Position numbers and translations under genes: made by a program. The notes beneath the pieces are model-generated. The model was not told the origin of the DNA. It saw only the letters and a program-made list of their open reading frames with translations, and made no database searches. Positions 31,985 through 44,660 of a stretch of 64,000 nt of DNA are shown here, in pieces (position 1 is the first letter of the stretch; each line of letters starts with the position of its first letter). Source of the stretch: Mycobacterium gastri (GTDB lineage: Bacteria > Actinomycetota > Actinomycetes > Mycobacteriales > Mycobacteriaceae); assembly GCF_002102175.1 (NCBI RefSeq), contig NZ_LQOX01000121.1, forward strand, positions 42,586 to 106,585, read 5' to 3'.

Positions 31985-31996
31985 GAGTTCTCAAAC
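31985..31996 (-). promoter_or_regulatory. boxA-like antitermination element in the rrn leader
   Basis: The minus strand reads GTTTGAGAACTC, within a leader segment (TGTTGTTTGAGAACTCAATA) well conserved upstream of mycobacterial 16S genes. It lies between the rrn promoter and 16S, and pairs in sequence with the spacer copy at 30100-30112. Confidence 0.65.
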
Positions 31997-32038
31997 AACA
32001 CGCTCACTTGTCTTCGCCCGCTTCGGGGCAACCCTGCC

Positions 32039-32068
32039 AGCTTAATACGATTCTGGCGGCCTGGTCAA
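32039..32068 (-). promoter_or_regulatory. rrn P1-type promoter
   Basis: On the minus strand, -35 TTGACC (32068-32063) and -10 TAAGCT (32044-32039) are spaced 18 bases apart. The context GTATTAAGCTGGCAGGGTTGCCC parallels the M. tuberculosis P1 promoter (TTGACT and TAGACT), just upstream of the conserved leader. It lies in the short gap between the end of murA and 16S. Upstream transcription from murA could also enter the operon, since I see no terminator between them. Confidence 0.75.
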
Positions 32069-32127
32069 GCCCCGTTTCCGACCAACTTCGAGAGGTGACC
32101 GGGGCTGCCGGGGCTGCCGGGGCGCAT

Positions 32128-33384
32128 CTAGGAGCATACCCTCTCGACCTCAGCTCCCAGACTGACCAGGTTCTCGACGAACAGCGGATAGCCGCGGTCG
32201 ATGTGGAACACGTCGTGGACCTCGGTATCACCATCTGCGACGAGACCGGCCAGGACCAAGCCGGCCCCCGCCCGGATGTCCGAGCACCAGACGGGTGCGC
32301 TGGATAGTTGTGGCAGGCCACGTACAACCGCGTGGTGGCCGTCGGTGCGAGCGTCAGCCCCCAACCGGATCATCTCTTCGACGAACCGGAACCTCGCCTC
32401 GAACACATTCTCGGTGATCATGGAGGTGCCGTCGGCGATCGATGCCAACGCGATCGCCATCGGCTGCAGGTCGGTCGGAAAACCGGGGAACGGCAAGGTC
32501 GCAACGTTGACGGCCTTAGGGCGCTCGTACTGCACGATGCGGAAGCTGTCATCGGTTTGGGTGACGGTAGCGCCCGCGTCGTGCAACTTGTGGAGTACCA
32601 GTTGCAGGTGCGACGGGTCGATGCCGGTCACGGTGATGTCGCCACGTGTCATGGCCGCGGCGATGCCCCAGGTGGCAGCGACGATGCGGTCCCCGATCAC
32701 GCGATGCTCAGTGGGGTACAGCCGCGGGACGCCGGTGATGGTCATCGTCGGCGAACCGGCACCTTCCACCTGTGCGCCCATCTGATTCAGCATCGTGCAC
32801 AGGTCGACAACATCGGGTTCACGCGCGGCGTTGTGAATGGTGGTCACACCCTCGGCCAATACGGCGGCCATCAAGATGTTCTCGGTAGCTCCCACCGAGG
32901 GAAACTCCAGCTGAATCTCCGCGCCGCGCAACGTTTCTGCCTGGGCCACCACACACCCGTGCTCGATATTGCACCGCGCACCCAGTTGCCGAAGGCCTGC
33001 CTGATGCATATCCAGCGGCCTCGAGCCGATCGCATCGCCACCGGGGAGCGCGACCCTGGCCCGTTTGCATCGCCCGACCAAGGGTCCCAGTACGCAGACC
33101 GAGGCCCGAAACTGGCGTACGGCAGCGAAGTCGGCGTCGTACTTGGGTTCGTCCGGTGAGGTGATCCGCGCAACGTCGCCGTCGAGCTCGACGGTGGCAC
33201 CCAGTCCACGCAGTACTTCCGCCATCAGCGGCACATCGAGGATGTCCGGGCAGTTGGTGATTGTGCTGGTGCCCTCGGCCAGCAGTGTCGCGGCCATAAG
33301 CTTGAGAACGCTGTTTTTCGCGCCTCCGACGGCGACTTCGCCCGACAACCGGTTGCCACCAGTCACCATGAATCGCTCCGCCAC
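32128..33384 (-). CDS. murA: UDP-N-acetylglucosamine 1-carboxyvinyltransferase, fosfomycin-insensitive form
   Basis: MurA (Rv1315) transfers enolpyruvate to UDP-GlcNAc, the first committed step of peptidoglycan synthesis. The 418-residue protein has [20 protein letters not shown] at its N-terminus with the conserved Lys-Asn pair. The active-site loop [13 protein letters not shown] holds Asp117 where most bacteria have the Cys that fosfomycin alkylates, as in M. tuberculosis, giving intrinsic resistance. It ends about 290 bases upstream of 16S on the same strand. Confidence 0.96.
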   Translation of the reverse strand: MAERFMVTGGNRLSGEVAVGGAKNSVLKLMAATLLAEGTSTITNCPDILDVPLMAEVLRGLGATVELDGDVARITSPDEPKYDADFAAVRQFRASVCVLGPLVGRCKRARVALPGGDAIGSRPLDMHQAGLRQLGARCNIEHGCVVAQAETLRGAEIQLEFPSVGATENILMAAVLAEGVTTIHNAAREPDVVDLCTMLNQMGAQVEGAGSPTMTITGVPRLYPTEHRVIGDRIVAATWGIAAAMTRGDITVTGIDPSHLQLVLHKLHDAGATVTQTDDSFRIVQYERPKAVNVATLPFPGFPTDLQPMAIALASIADGTSMITENVFEARFRFVEEMIRLGADARTDGHHAVVRGLPQLSSAPVWCSDIRAGAGLVLAGLVADGDTEVHDVFHIDRGYPLFVENLVSLGAEVERVCS

Positions 33385-33455
33385 CCGGGTCAGTCTAGTG
33401 AAGCGCTATCGGCTTGTCAGTCGGCCAACCAAGTCGGCCCGGTACCGTTTTTGCT

Positions 33456-34058
33456 ATGGCTGTACACCTGACCCGCATCTATACCCGTACCGGCGACGAC
33501 GGAACCACCGGGTTGAGCGATTTCTCACGGGTTGCGAAAACCGACGCTCGCCTAGTGGCGTACGCGGATTGCGACGAGGCCAACTCCGCGATCGGTGTCG
33601 CCGTGGCACTGGGAAACCCGGACCGCCAGCTGACCGACGTGCTGCGACAGATCCAAAACGATCTGTTCGACGTCGGCGCGGATCTGTCCACCCCCTTGAA
33701 AGAGCCGGTGGAAAACTCCGCCCACCGCCCGCTGCGGATCACCCAGACCTATATCGACCGGCTCGAAGGATGGTGCGACACATATAACGAGGCCCTGCCG
33801 GCACTGAATTCCTTTGTGCTTCCGGGCGGTTCACCGCTATCGGCCCTGCTGCACGTCGCCCGGACGGTAGTGCGCCGAGCCGAGCGGTCGGCATGGGCCG
33901 CTGTCAGCGCCCATCAGGAAGGGGTCAGCGTCTTGCCGGCGAAGTACCTGAACCGGCTTTCTGATCTGCTCTTCATTCTGTCCAGGGTGGCCAACCCGGG
34001 AGGTGATCTGATGTGGCGGCCGGGCGGTGCCTCCGGAGAAGACAAGCCCGAAAAGTAG
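33456..34058 (+). CDS. Cob(I)alamin adenosyltransferase, PduO type (Rv1314c-like)
   Basis: This 200-residue protein transfers the adenosyl group of ATP to cob(I)alamin, making the cofactor of methylmalonyl-CoA mutase. The ATP-binding N-terminus IYTRTGDDGTTGLSDFSRV and the later FVLPGGSPLSALLHVARTVV and RRAERSAW are family hallmarks. ATG at 33456 (MAVHLTRIYTR) is preferred over the start 14 residues upstream, which lacks homology. It is divergent from murA. The IS1557 transposase gene I recall beside it in M. tuberculosis (Rv1313c) is absent; only 85 bases separate it from the next gene. Confidence 0.9.
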   Translation: MAVHLTRIYTRTGDDGTTGLSDFSRVAKTDARLVAYADCDEANSAIGVAVALGNPDRQLTDVLRQIQNDLFDVGADLSTPLKEPVENSAHRPLRITQTYIDRLEGWCDTYNEALPALNSFVLPGGSPLSALLHVARTVVRRAERSAWAAVSAHQEGVSVLPAKYLNRLSDLLFILSRVANPGGDLMWRPGGASGEDKPEK

Positions 34059-34143
34059 GCAGCACAGCTATTCCAGCGCCCCCCAGGTCGCCATGACCAC
34101 TGGCAGATAGCTTCGGGCGCTTGGATTTTCGAGGCCGACGAAG

Positions 34144-34587
34144 CTAGACACTGCGACGTCGTGCGCGCGGTGAAGGACGCGACTCCAGCCACGACAGGAA
34201 CGCGGTCAACGCCCCCTTGTCCAACGCGATCTCGTACCCCGACCTACGATCCTGGGTCGTGTCACGCAGTTCCAGAACGACGATCTCGTCGGTCATGATG
34301 TCGAACTCGTCGCCGCGTGGCGCCCGCCGGGCCACGATCTCGACGCCTCGCCTACTGAGCCGGCGATCCGGCCACAAGCGCAGGCTGGACAGCCGGTAGA
34401 AAGCGGCTTCGGCACCACGGTAGCGGATGACGCCGTGATGCCAACCGTGACCTCCGACCGCGGGGATATCTCGCATGATTCCCGCCGTGCCGCCACGACG
34501 TAGCTTCCACAGCCGATAGCTTAGGGCGAGCACGGCAACACCCAACAGGACAACGAGCACGACCATGCCGACCATGGGCACGCTCAT
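34144..34587 (-). CDS. DUF2550 membrane-anchored protein (Rv1312-like)
   Basis: This 147-residue protein from ATG at 34587 (MSVPMVGMVVL) has the same length as M. tuberculosis Rv1312. One N-terminal membrane helix (about 5-25) precedes a basic cytoplasmic domain with RYRGAEAAFYRLSSLRLWPD and RRGVEIVARRAPRGDEFDIM. The gene lies 7 bases after atpC at the end of the ATP synthase cluster and is conserved there in mycobacteria. Its function is unknown. Confidence 0.85.
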   Translation of the reverse strand: MSVPMVGMVVLVVLLGVAVLALSYRLWKLRRGGTAGIMRDIPAVGGHGWHHGVIRYRGAEAAFYRLSSLRLWPDRRLSRRGVEIVARRAPRGDEFDIMTDEIVVLELRDTTQDRRSGYEIALDKGALTAFLSWLESRPSPRARRRSV

Positions 34588-34594
34588 CGACGTA

Positions 34595-34960
34595 TCAGTC
34601 GATCGCGCCGATAGCGCGCAATCTCGCACGTCCCTTGGCGGCGACCCGGGGATCCTCTGACTCGGCGTCCTGCTTGGCAGCGCTCTCGTCGATTTCCGAC
34701 TCGAATGCCGCGGATTCGGCGAGAATGGTGACTCCGTCTTCGGTTACCGACAGGAACCCGCCGTCGACGGCGACGCGGAGATCCTTATCGTCCTCCCGCT
34801 CTAGACGAACCATTGCGTCGTCGACCAACTGGGCCACCAGCGGAATGTGGTGCGGCAGGATGCCGATCTCACCGACCGTGGTGCGGGTGAAAAGGAACGT
34901 TGCCTTGCCGGACCAGATCTTGCGGTCGACGGCAACAAATTCAACGTTCAATTCCGCCAT
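34595..34960 (-). CDS. atpC: ATP synthase epsilon subunit
   Basis: This 121-residue epsilon subunit (Rv1311) forms the central stalk with gamma and links rotation to the c-ring. The beta-sandwich N-terminus ([20 protein letters not shown]) is followed by a short helical C-terminus ([14 protein letters not shown]), the element that modulates ATP hydrolysis. It is the last structural gene of the operon, 33 bases after atpD. Confidence 0.95.
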   Translation of the reverse strand: MAELNVEFVAVDRKIWSGKATFLFTRTTVGEIGILPHHIPLVAQLVDDAMVRLEREDDKDLRVAVDGGFLSVTEDGVTILAESAAFESEIDESAAKQDAESEDPRVAAKGRARLRAIGAID

Positions 34961-34993
34961 GGCACACCACCTTTCGGCTCGGTCGGATGCTCG

Positions 34994-36469
<1,476 letters not shown>

Positions 36470-36473
36470 CTAC

Positions 36474-37391
36474 CTAGCGGGCGTCTGCGAGCGCATTTGC
36501 GCCACCGACGATTTCGCTGATCTCCTGGGTGATTTGGGCCTGCCGCTCGCGGTTCGCCATCAGCGTCAGGGCCTTGATCAGGTCGTCGGCGTTGTCGGTG
36601 GCCGACTTCATCGCTCGTTGCCGCGATGCCAACTCCGATGCCGCGGATTCCAGCAGGGCGGCATACACCCGAGTGGTCAGGTATCGCGGCAGCAAGGATT
36701 CGAACAGCGTCGTCGCGTCCGGTTCGAAGGAGTACAGCGTGCGCGGGGTGGGCTCTTCCTCGACGTATTCGACCACCATCGGGGCCATCCGGCGGGCCTC
36801 GGTCGACTGCGACAACATTGACTTGAACTCGGTGAAGACGATGTGCAGTTCGTCCACACCTTGGTCGCTATCAGTTTGCTGGTCTTCGCCGTACCCGGTG
36901 CCCATCATGAACGCTTCGACTAGGGTCGAGGCGATCTCCGCGGCATTTTCGTACTTGGGTTGCTCGGAGAAGCCCGACCACGATTCGGTGATATTCCAGT
37001 GCCGAAAGGTGTAGTAGGCCAGCGCTTTACGGCCGACAACGTAGAGGACCGGCTGCTTGCCTTCCTCCCTCAGCAGGGAGAACAGCTCCTCCGCGCGGCG
37101 AAAGACGTTAGCGTTGTACGCGCCGCACAGCCCTCGGTCGGAGGACACCACCAAAACCCCGGCCCGTTTCGGCTCGGGATGCTCGACGAGCAGCGGATGG
37201 TCGAGGGCGGCGTCTGTGGCCAAGGTAGTGAGCATCTGGGTGATCTGCTCGGCGTAAGGCCGAGCTGACCCCAGCCGAGCCTGTGCCCTGGCGATACGCG
37301 ACGTTGCGATCAGCTCCTGGGCCTTGGTGATCTTCTTGATCGAGCCGGCCGAGCGGATCCGTCCGCGCAGTTCGCGAAGTGTGGCAGCCAT
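36474..37391 (-). CDS. atpG: ATP synthase gamma subunit
   Basis: This 305-residue central-stalk subunit (Rv1309) has long N- and C-terminal helices ([20 protein letters not shown] and [18 protein letters not shown]) around a Rossmann-like middle ([17 protein letters not shown]). The mycobacteria-specific inserted loop reads [18 protein letters not shown] (about 164-181). It has been linked to coupling efficiency and is considered a drug target. Confidence 0.95.
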   Translation of the reverse strand: MAATLRELRGRIRSAGSIKKITKAQELIATSRIARAQARLGSARPYAEQITQMLTTLATDAALDHPLLVEHPEPKRAGVLVVSSDRGLCGAYNANVFRRAEELFSLLREEGKQPVLYVVGRKALAYYTFRHWNITESWSGFSEQPKYENAAEIASTLVEAFMMGTGYGEDQQTDSDQGVDELHIVFTEFKSMLSQSTEARRMAPMVVEYVEEEPTPRTLYSFEPDATTLFESLLPRYLTTRVYAALLESAASELASRQRAMKSATDNADDLIKALTLMANRERQAQITQEISEIVGGANALADAR

Positions 37392-37397
37392 TGCGCG

Positions 37398-39062
37398 CTA
37401 CTTCTTCTCTTTCTTTTCCCTCTTCTCGGCCTTGGGCTTCTTGACCTTCACCGATTCCTTTTCCAGCTCTTCCTCATCCATGGCCTCGACGTGCTCGTCA
37501 GGGACCACCGATTCACCGGTCGAGGCCGCGAAACCCTTCTTGAAGTGGTTGATGACGTCGGTCAGCGCCTTTTCGGTCTCCTCGGTCAGCTTCTGGGTGT
37601 CACGGATTGTGCTCAACAACTTCTCTTCGGACGCCCGAATGTGGTCCAGCAGTTCGGTTTCGAAGCGCCGGACGTCTTCGACCGGAACCGAGTCCAGATG
37701 ACCTCCCGTGCCCAGGAAGATCGAGACGACCTGCTCCTCCACCGGCATCGGCTGGTACTGAGGCTGCTTGAGCAGCTCGACCAGCCGGGCGCCACGGTCC
37801 AGCTGCGCCTTCGAGGTGGCGTCCAGGTCCGAGGCAAAAGCAGCGAAGGCTTCCAACTCGCGGTACTGCGAAAGGTCCAGCCGCAACGAACCGGCCACTT
37901 CTTTCATCGCCTTGATCTGTGCGGCGCCGCCGACGCGGGACACCGACACACCGACGTTGATGGCCGGCCGGACACCCTGGTTGAACAGGTCGGTCTCCAG
38001 GAAGCACTGCCCGTCGGTGATCGAGATGACGTTCGTCGGGATGTAGGCCGAAATGTCGTTGGCCTTGGTCTCGATGATCGGCAGACCGGTCAGCGAGCCA
38101 CCACCGAGGTCGTCGGACAGTTTCGCGCAGCGCTCCAGGAGCCGCGAGTGCAGGTAGAACACGTCACCCGGATAGGCTTCGCGGCCGGGCGGGCGCCGCA
38201 GCAGCAGCGAGATCGCCCGATATGCCTCGGCCTGCTTGGTCAGGTCGTCGAAGACGATCAGCACGTGCTTGCCGTCGTACATCCAGTGCTGGGCGATGGC
38301 CGAACCCGTATAGGGCGCAAGCCATTTGAAGCCTGCCGAATCCGACGCCGGCGCCGCGACAATGGTGGTGTAATCCATGGCCCCGCCCTCTTCCAATGCG
38401 CGCCGGACGGCGGCGATGGTGGTGCCTTTCTGCCCGATGGCCACGTAGACGCAGCGCACCTGCTTCTTCTCGTCGCCGGACTCCCAGTTCTGCCGCTGAT
38501 TGAGGATGGTGTCGACGCACACCGCGGTCTTGCCCGTCTTGCGGTCGCCGATGATCAGCTGGCGCTGTCCACGGCCGATCGGGGTCATCGCGTCGATGGC
38601 CTTGATACCGGTCTGCAGCGGCTCCTTGACGCCTTGCCGCTGCACCACCGAGGGGGCCTGAAGCTCCAGCGCCCGCCGAGTCTCGGCATCGATGTCTCCG
38701 CGCCCGTCGATCGGCTGGCCGAGCGGGTTGACCACTCGACCCAAGAACGCGTCGCCGACGGGGACCGACAGGACTTCGCCGGTGCGCTTGACCTGTTGGC
38801 CTTCCTCGATGTTCTCGAAGTCACCGAGGATCACCGCGCCGACGTTGTGTTCGTCGAGGTTGAGGGCCACGCCGAGGACCCCGCCCGGGAACTCGAGTAG
38901 CTCCTGCGTCATGACCGAAGGCAAACCTTCGACGTGTGCGATACCGTCGCCGGCGTCTATGACGGTGCCGACCTCCTCACGGGCGGTATCCGAGGTGAAG
39001 GAGCCTACGTACTCTTCGATCGCGCTCTGAATGTCATCAGCGGAGATTGTCAACTCGGCCAT
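37398..39062 (-). CDS. atpA: ATP synthase alpha subunit
   Basis: This 554-residue non-catalytic nucleotide-binding subunit (Rv1308) has P-loop [10 protein letters not shown] (about 171-180) and the family signature [14 protein letters not shown]. As in other mycobacteria it carries an extra C-terminal tail of about 35-40 residues after the usual end. Here the tail is very Lys/Glu rich ([17 protein letters not shown]). This tail is known to suppress ATP hydrolysis in mycobacterial enzymes. It is a few residues longer than I recall for M. tuberculosis (549). Confidence 0.97.
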   Translation of the reverse strand: MAELTISADDIQSAIEEYVGSFTSDTAREEVGTVIDAGDGIAHVEGLPSVMTQELLEFPGGVLGVALNLDEHNVGAVILGDFENIEEGQQVKRTGEVLSVPVGDAFLGRVVNPLGQPIDGRGDIDAETRRALELQAPSVVQRQGVKEPLQTGIKAIDAMTPIGRGQRQLIIGDRKTGKTAVCVDTILNQRQNWESGDEKKQVRCVYVAIGQKGTTIAAVRRALEEGGAMDYTTIVAAPASDSAGFKWLAPYTGSAIAQHWMYDGKHVLIVFDDLTKQAEAYRAISLLLRRPPGREAYPGDVFYLHSRLLERCAKLSDDLGGGSLTGLPIIETKANDISAYIPTNVISITDGQCFLETDLFNQGVRPAINVGVSVSRVGGAAQIKAMKEVAGSLRLDLSQYRELEAFAAFASDLDATSKAQLDRGARLVELLKQPQYQPMPVEEQVVSIFLGTGGHLDSVPVEDVRRFETELLDHIRASEEKLLSTIRDTQKLTEETEKALTDVINHFKKGFAASTGESVVPDEHVEAMDEEELEKESVKVKKPKAEKREKKEKK

Positions 39063-39133
39063 GGCTTTTCGTCTTCCTGCTTCGGATTGTGCTGACTAGT
39101 TCGGGTTTTCAATCGGGCTTCGTCTTTAGGTCT

Positions 39134-40474
39134 TTAGTCGGGTAATTGAGCCTCGGCGGCGGCCAAACGAGACGAGAGCGTACCGTCGATCACCTCGTCA
39201 CCGACCGCGATGGACAGACCTCCGAGCAGTTCGGGGTCGATCTGCAGCTGCACGGTGACGGGGTGACCGTAGATGCGGCTCAGCACGTCGGTCACCCGGG
39301 TGCGCTGCGCGTCGGTGAGATCGGCCGCCGCACTGACTTGCGCGACGACTTCACCGCGCCGGGCCACCGCAACTTCGGCGAGCAGCAGTACCGCGTCTTC
39401 GGCCGGCTGACCTCTCAAGAGTTCGACCGTCTGGGACAGCAACGAGAGCGCGATCGGATTCACACTGCTGCCTGCGCGGTCAAGCACGTTGCGCAACAAC
39501 CGGATACGGCCTTCGGGCGCGACGGCGTAGTCGCCGAGCAGGATGGAAAGTCGCGGCTGCGCATCGAGGATGCGCGAGAATCGGAACAGCTGGTCTTCGA
39601 CTTCGTCGACCTGACCCTCACGCTCGGCGATCTCCAACAGGGCTTGCCGCGACACGTGCTCGATGGCGTCGATCAAATCGGAGTTCGCCGACCACCGCTC
39701 CGAAACGGCTGCCCGCAAGACATCGAGAGCGGCATTACCGACCTTGCCGGAGACCAGCCGCTCCAGCAGCCGGACCCTGGGTGTCGCGTCTTCGGCCGGC
39801 ACGGTGAGATAGCGCGTGACGACGATTTCCCGATCCAGCAACTTGGCAACCGACACCAGCTCGTCGGCGAGGGTTGACAACCCATCATTGTCGAGGCCCT
39901 TGGCGAGCGTGCCGAATTTGTCGACCAGGCTTTGCAGTGCCCGTCGGCTAGCCGATCGCATCTTCGCGGCGACCGGATATTCGACTTCGGCAGCCGCCGG
40001 CGCCATAGCGTCGAGCTCGTCGAGGAAGCGGTCGACCGTGGCGGACCGCTGGGCCGGCTCGGCAACGTAGTTGCGAACCAGCTCGCCTGCCTGGCGCACG
40101 GATTCGTGGCCGAGCTCCAGGCGCAGCTGACGGGTCAACTGGGTGCGGAGCAACTCGACCTGACGAGCGCCCTGGACCTTGATGCGTTCGGCCTCGACCT
40201 CGGCCTGGGCCTGCATTTGTTCGGTGATGCGCGTGGCGTCCGTCGTGGCCTCTTCGACCACCCGTTCGGCCTCCGCGGTAGCGGCTTTCACTGCTTTGCT
40301 GTGCGCCGTCGTCGATTCGGTCAGCCGGTCGGCCGCGGCGGCCGAATCAGCCAACTGCTGGCGCACGGTCTGCTGCCGGGCACTCATCAGACGCCGCACG
40401 GGCGGCACAACATAACGCCACACCAGAAACACGATGGCCGCGAACCCGACCAGCTGTCCGATGAATGTCGACAT
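39134..40474 (-). CDS. atpH: ATP synthase fused b-delta subunit
   Basis: This 446-residue protein (Rv1307) is the mycobacterial fusion of a second b subunit and delta. One membrane helix at the N-terminus ([20 protein letters not shown]) is followed by a long charged helix (about 30-165), then the delta fold (about 270-446) ending [14 protein letters not shown]. It forms the peripheral stalk with AtpF and holds F1 still against the rotor. Confidence 0.95.
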   Translation of the reverse strand: MSTFIGQLVGFAAIVFLVWRYVVPPVRRLMSARQQTVRQQLADSAAAADRLTESTTAHSKAVKAATAEAERVVEEATTDATRITEQMQAQAEVEAERIKVQGARQVELLRTQLTRQLRLELGHESVRQAGELVRNYVAEPAQRSATVDRFLDELDAMAPAAAEVEYPVAAKMRSASRRALQSLVDKFGTLAKGLDNDGLSTLADELVSVAKLLDREIVVTRYLTVPAEDATPRVRLLERLVSGKVGNAALDVLRAAVSERWSANSDLIDAIEHVSRQALLEIAEREGQVDEVEDQLFRFSRILDAQPRLSILLGDYAVAPEGRIRLLRNVLDRAGSSVNPIALSLLSQTVELLRGQPAEDAVLLLAEVAVARRGEVVAQVSAAADLTDAQRTRVTDVLSRIYGHPVTVQLQIDPELLGGLSIAVGDEVIDGTLSSRLAAAEAQLPD

Positions 40475-40480
40475 GATTGA

Positions 40481-41005
40481 CTACCTCGTTGCGGCCGAGG
40501 CGGTGACGTCGACGCCCAGGATCCGACTGGCCAGCGTCGCCGACATCGTGCCCACATTGGCGCGTAGATCCAATTCCACGGCGTCCCTCTCGCGCTTCAA
40601 TTGCTCGTTGGCCGTTTGCAACGTCGATGCCACTTCTTGTTCGGCACGGGCGCGCGCGTCTTCGACGGCCTTACGACCTTCGGCCCGCGCATTGTCGCGA
40701 TAGGACGACGCCTGGACTCGGGCTTCCCTCATGGCCTCTTCGTAATCGGCCTGGGCCGCGGCGAACTGCTCGGCCGCCTTCTTGCTGTCGGCCAATGTCT
40801 TGGCCACCATGGCGTCACGTTCCCGCAAAACCTTGAGGATCGGCGGCACGACGAAAGTGCCGATGACGCCGAGCACCACCAGGAAGATGGCCAGCACGAA
40901 GAAAAAGGTGCCGTTGGGAACGAGGAAGTTTTGGTTCTTGCCGCCTTCTTCCGCCCCCGACGCTGCCTGGCCGGCGGCCAGAACAATCGAGTTCAGGTCA
41001 CCCAT
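40481..41005 (-). CDS. atpF: ATP synthase b subunit
   Basis: About 174 residues (Rv1306). ATG at 41005 ([15 protein letters not shown]) fits the family; a longer in-frame extension to 41149 lies inside atpE and is not needed. A single membrane helix ([20 protein letters not shown]) is followed by a long amphipathic helix (about 55-174) that dimerises with the b part of AtpH. It is placed between the c subunit and the b-delta fusion, as in all mycobacteria. Confidence 0.95.
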   Translation of the reverse strand: MGDLNSIVLAAGQAASGAEEGGKNQNFLVPNGTFFFVLAIFLVVLGVIGTFVVPPILKVLRERDAMVAKTLADSKKAAEQFAAAQADYEEAMREARVQASSYRDNARAEGRKAVEDARARAEQEVASTLQTANEQLKRERDAVELDLRANVGTMSATLASRILGVDVTASAATR

Positions 41006-41015
41006 CACAGCCGAA

Positions 41016-42062
<1,047 letters not shown>

Positions 42063-42070
<8 letters not shown>

Positions 42071-42539
42071 CGCTGGGGCTCCTCACTTCCGTCCCTTCAG
42101 ATGCCGTCAATACGCCGCTGTCTGAGCCCGCTCCGGTGCGGAGCTTCTTCCAGACCGGCAGTGCGGTCGCTGCCACCAGCAACACCTGGAAGAGCGCGAG
42201 TCCGAACACCACCCCCAACCCAGCGGGCCGGAAAATGTAGGCCACGATCAGCCCGAGAACGGTGATGATCGCCAGCCTCGACGCGGAGTTAAGGGCCATC
42301 GAGCTCTTCAGCGGATGCTCTCTTGCCGTGATCGACTCGACCGAGCGCCGGACCAAGAGGGCGTTGAGCAAACCCAGCAGCAGGCCGACACCCAAGAACA
42401 CCCCGACCATCAGGTGCCCGCCCAGGCCGGCGACGAGCATTGCCGCCGCGGTCAGTGCAACGCTGATGACCAACAAGCGAACCGGGCGGAAAGCAACAGA
42501 GGGAAACACCAACGGCGCGTCCTGCGCTGGTGTCGTCAC
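42063..42539 (-). CDS. AtpI-like membrane protein (Rv1303-like)
   Basis: This 158-residue protein heads the ATP synthase operon, as Rv1303 does in M. tuberculosis. Four hydrophobic segments (about 15-35, 38-58, 82-102 and 107-127) match the small AtpI/Rv1303 group, thought to help c-ring assembly or Mg2+ handling. [20 protein letters not shown] (about 50-69) is the most conserved-looking stretch. Start ATG at 42539. The 227 bases upstream, before wecA's end, should hold the operon promoter, though none stands out. Confidence 0.85.
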
Positions 42540-42766
42540 TGCAGCACCTCAATCCCGGGTAGACGGAGCGGAAACCGACCGATCGACTGAGCGATGGCCC
42601 GCCGAGCGTATCGCAAGGGTCGCGGTGGAATCACCCAAGGGGTAGCTCCCTGTGTCGGTCGTCGATCGGCGTGGTCGGATACGCATCCGACAGGCCGGGT
42701 GGCCGGCAGCCCGCGAGATTCTTTGCGGGGTTCTAGCTGCACCGTACCACAAGGTCAACGGCACTA

Positions 42767-43960
42767 CTACTCATCGTCGTAGAAGTCGTCGCGGCGGCGC
42801 AGCAGCGGGATCGCCGTCGCGATGCCGGCGATGACAATCGCGCCCAGCATCACCGCCGCGGTGTGGCGTGGGTCGAAGAAGATCGTGCTCGCCGCGCCGA
42901 ACGCAACGATGCCCACCCATAGGTAGATCAGCAGCACCACCCGGCGATGAGAATGACCGATCTGCAGCAGGCGGTGGTGCAGGTGCATCTTGTCCGGGCT
43001 GAAGGCGCTGCGGCCCGCACGGGTACGCCGAACGATTGCCAGCAGCAGGTCCAGCATCGGCACGAACATGACGGCCACCACGAGCAGAAACGGTGACAGC
43101 AGAGCAAACACGTCGCGAGCGCCGTAGGCGTTCTGCGAGATCGGGCCGGCCGCGGTGGTGGAGGCGGCAGCCAGCATCAGCCCGATCAGCATGGAACCGG
43201 AATCACCCATGAAGATCTTGGCCCGGTGAAAGTTGTGCGGCAGAAAGCCGAGGCACGCCCCGGCAAGCACCACCGAGATCACCGCCGGCGGGTAGAACAG
43301 CACGTCACCGCCGTGGTCGCGGAGCAGGCCCACCGAGAACATACAGATCGCCAGCGCCGTGATGAGGCCAAGCCCGGCCGCCAGCCCGTCGAGGCCGTCG
43401 ACAAAGTTCATCGCGTTGACGATCGACACGGTCAACGCCAGGGTGAGCAGGATCGAGGACGCTTGGTCCAGCACAATGGTTCCGACGCCACCCAGCGGGA
43501 TGTAGAGGACACTCCACGCCACTCCCATGGTGACCAGCACACTGGCGGCGGTGATCTGACCGGCGAACTTGGTCAACGCGTCAAGTCCCCAACGGTCGTC
43601 GATCAGGCCGATCCCCATGATGACGGCACCTGCGACGAGCACCGCGGGCATGCCGGTGGAATAGACGAACCCCCGGGTAAGGGCGGGAAGCTGGGAAGCG
43701 AGGAAAACGGCGGCGACGACGCCGAGGAACATCGCCAGTCCCCCCATCCTGGGGGTCGGCGTCACGTGCACGTCCCGTTCGCGCGGATAGGCGACGGCGC
43801 CCAGCCGAGTCGCCAGCACCCGAACCGGCCCCGTCGCGAAATAGGTGACGATCGCTGCGGTCAGTCCCACCAGGGCGAGCTCACGCAGCGGCACACCGGC
43901 GCTGCGTACAGAAAGTGCGAGCAAACCACCGGCAAGGCTGGCCACATCGCTGGACACCAT
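42767..43960 (-). CDS. wecA: Decaprenyl-phosphate N-acetylglucosaminephosphotransferase
   Basis: This 397-residue polyprenyl-phosphate GlcNAc-1-P transferase (Rv1302, also called rfe) starts the linker that joins arabinogalactan to peptidoglycan. About eleven membrane helices are seen. Catalytic motifs are IGLIDDRWGLD with the DD pair (about 119), NAMNFVDGLDGLAAG (about 184) and the His-rich KMHLHHRLLQIGHSHRR loop (about 330-346). ATG at 43960 is the first start in frame. Confidence 0.94.
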   Translation of the reverse strand: MVSSDVASLAGGLLALSVRSAGVPLRELALVGLTAAIVTYFATGPVRVLATRLGAVAYPRERDVHVTPTPRMGGLAMFLGVVAAVFLASQLPALTRGFVYSTGMPAVLVAGAVIMGIGLIDDRWGLDALTKFAGQITAASVLVTMGVAWSVLYIPLGGVGTIVLDQASSILLTLALTVSIVNAMNFVDGLDGLAAGLGLITALAICMFSVGLLRDHGGDVLFYPPAVISVVLAGACLGFLPHNFHRAKIFMGDSGSMLIGLMLAAASTTAAGPISQNAYGARDVFALLSPFLLVVAVMFVPMLDLLLAIVRRTRAGRSAFSPDKMHLHHRLLQIGHSHRRVVLLIYLWVGIVAFGAASTIFFDPRHTAAVMLGAIVIAGIATAIPLLRRRDDFYDDE

Positions 43961-44000
43961 CGAGACCGTACTTGACCTGAGACCTGAACAACCAGCGGGC

Positions 44001-44660
44001 CTAGGCGGTCAGCGTCGCCACGTCCACCCCGAGAACGTCGGCGATCCGTTCCGCGGTCACCGGGCCCGGCCGCAGAATGCGCGGGGAGGCTCCGGTCAGG
44101 TCGACGATCGTCGAGGCGGCCTGCTGTGCGGACGGGCCCCCGTCGAGATAGACGTCGACGCGGTCGCCGAGCTGGCGGCGCGCGTCGTCGGCGTCCACCG
44201 CCGCCGGTTGGCCCGAGACGTTGGCGCTGGACACCGCCAACGGCCCCACCGCACGCAACAATTCGATGGCGACCGGGTGTAACGGCATCCGCAGCATCAC
44301 GGTGCCGCGCGCATCGCCGAGATCCCACTGCAGCGATGGTGCTTGCACCACGACCAGGCTCAGCGCTCCGGGCCAGAAAGCGCGAATCAGCTCGCGCGCT
44401 CCGGGCGGCACGGAATAGACCAGTCCCTCGATCGTATGCCAGGAGCCGACCAGTACCCCCACCGGCATATCGCTTCCCCGCCCTTTCGCCGCGAGCAGCG
44501 CGTCGACTGCGGTGCGGTCGAAGGCGTCGGCGGCGACTCCGTAGACCGTGTCCGTCGGCATGACAACCAGCCGGCCCGCCTTGAGCGCCGCGACGGCAGC
44601 GCTGATTCCGTCGGAGCGCTGGCCGGGGCCGGCACAGTTGAACAGCTCGGCGGGCGTCAT
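44001..44660 (-). CDS. L-threonylcarbamoyladenylate synthase, YrdC/Sua5 family (Rv1301-like)
   Basis: This 219-residue protein makes threonylcarbamoyl-AMP for the t6A37 modification of tRNAs that read ANN codons. YrdC-fold motifs are clear: VVMPTDTVYGVAADAFD (about 32-48), KGRGSDMPVGVLVG (about 59-72) and GPLAVSSANVSGQPA (about 138-152). Its start overlaps the prmC stop by 4 bases, making a translation-related cluster with prfA and prmC. Confidence 0.92.
   Translation of the reverse strand: MTPAELFNCAGPGQRSDGISAAVAALKAGRLVVMPTDTVYGVAADAFDRTAVDALLAAKGRGSDMPVGVLVGSWHTIEGLVYSVPPGARELIRAFWPGALSLVVVQAPSLQWDLGDARGTVMLRMPLHPVAIELLRAVGPLAVSSANVSGQPAAVDADDARRQLGDRVDVYLDGGPSAQQAASTIVDLTGASPRILRPGPVTAERIADVLGVDVATLTA

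Noticed and set aside
37491..38900. Plus-strand open frame of 469 codons opposite atpA
   Set aside because: Antisense shadow of atpA, with no recognisable domains.
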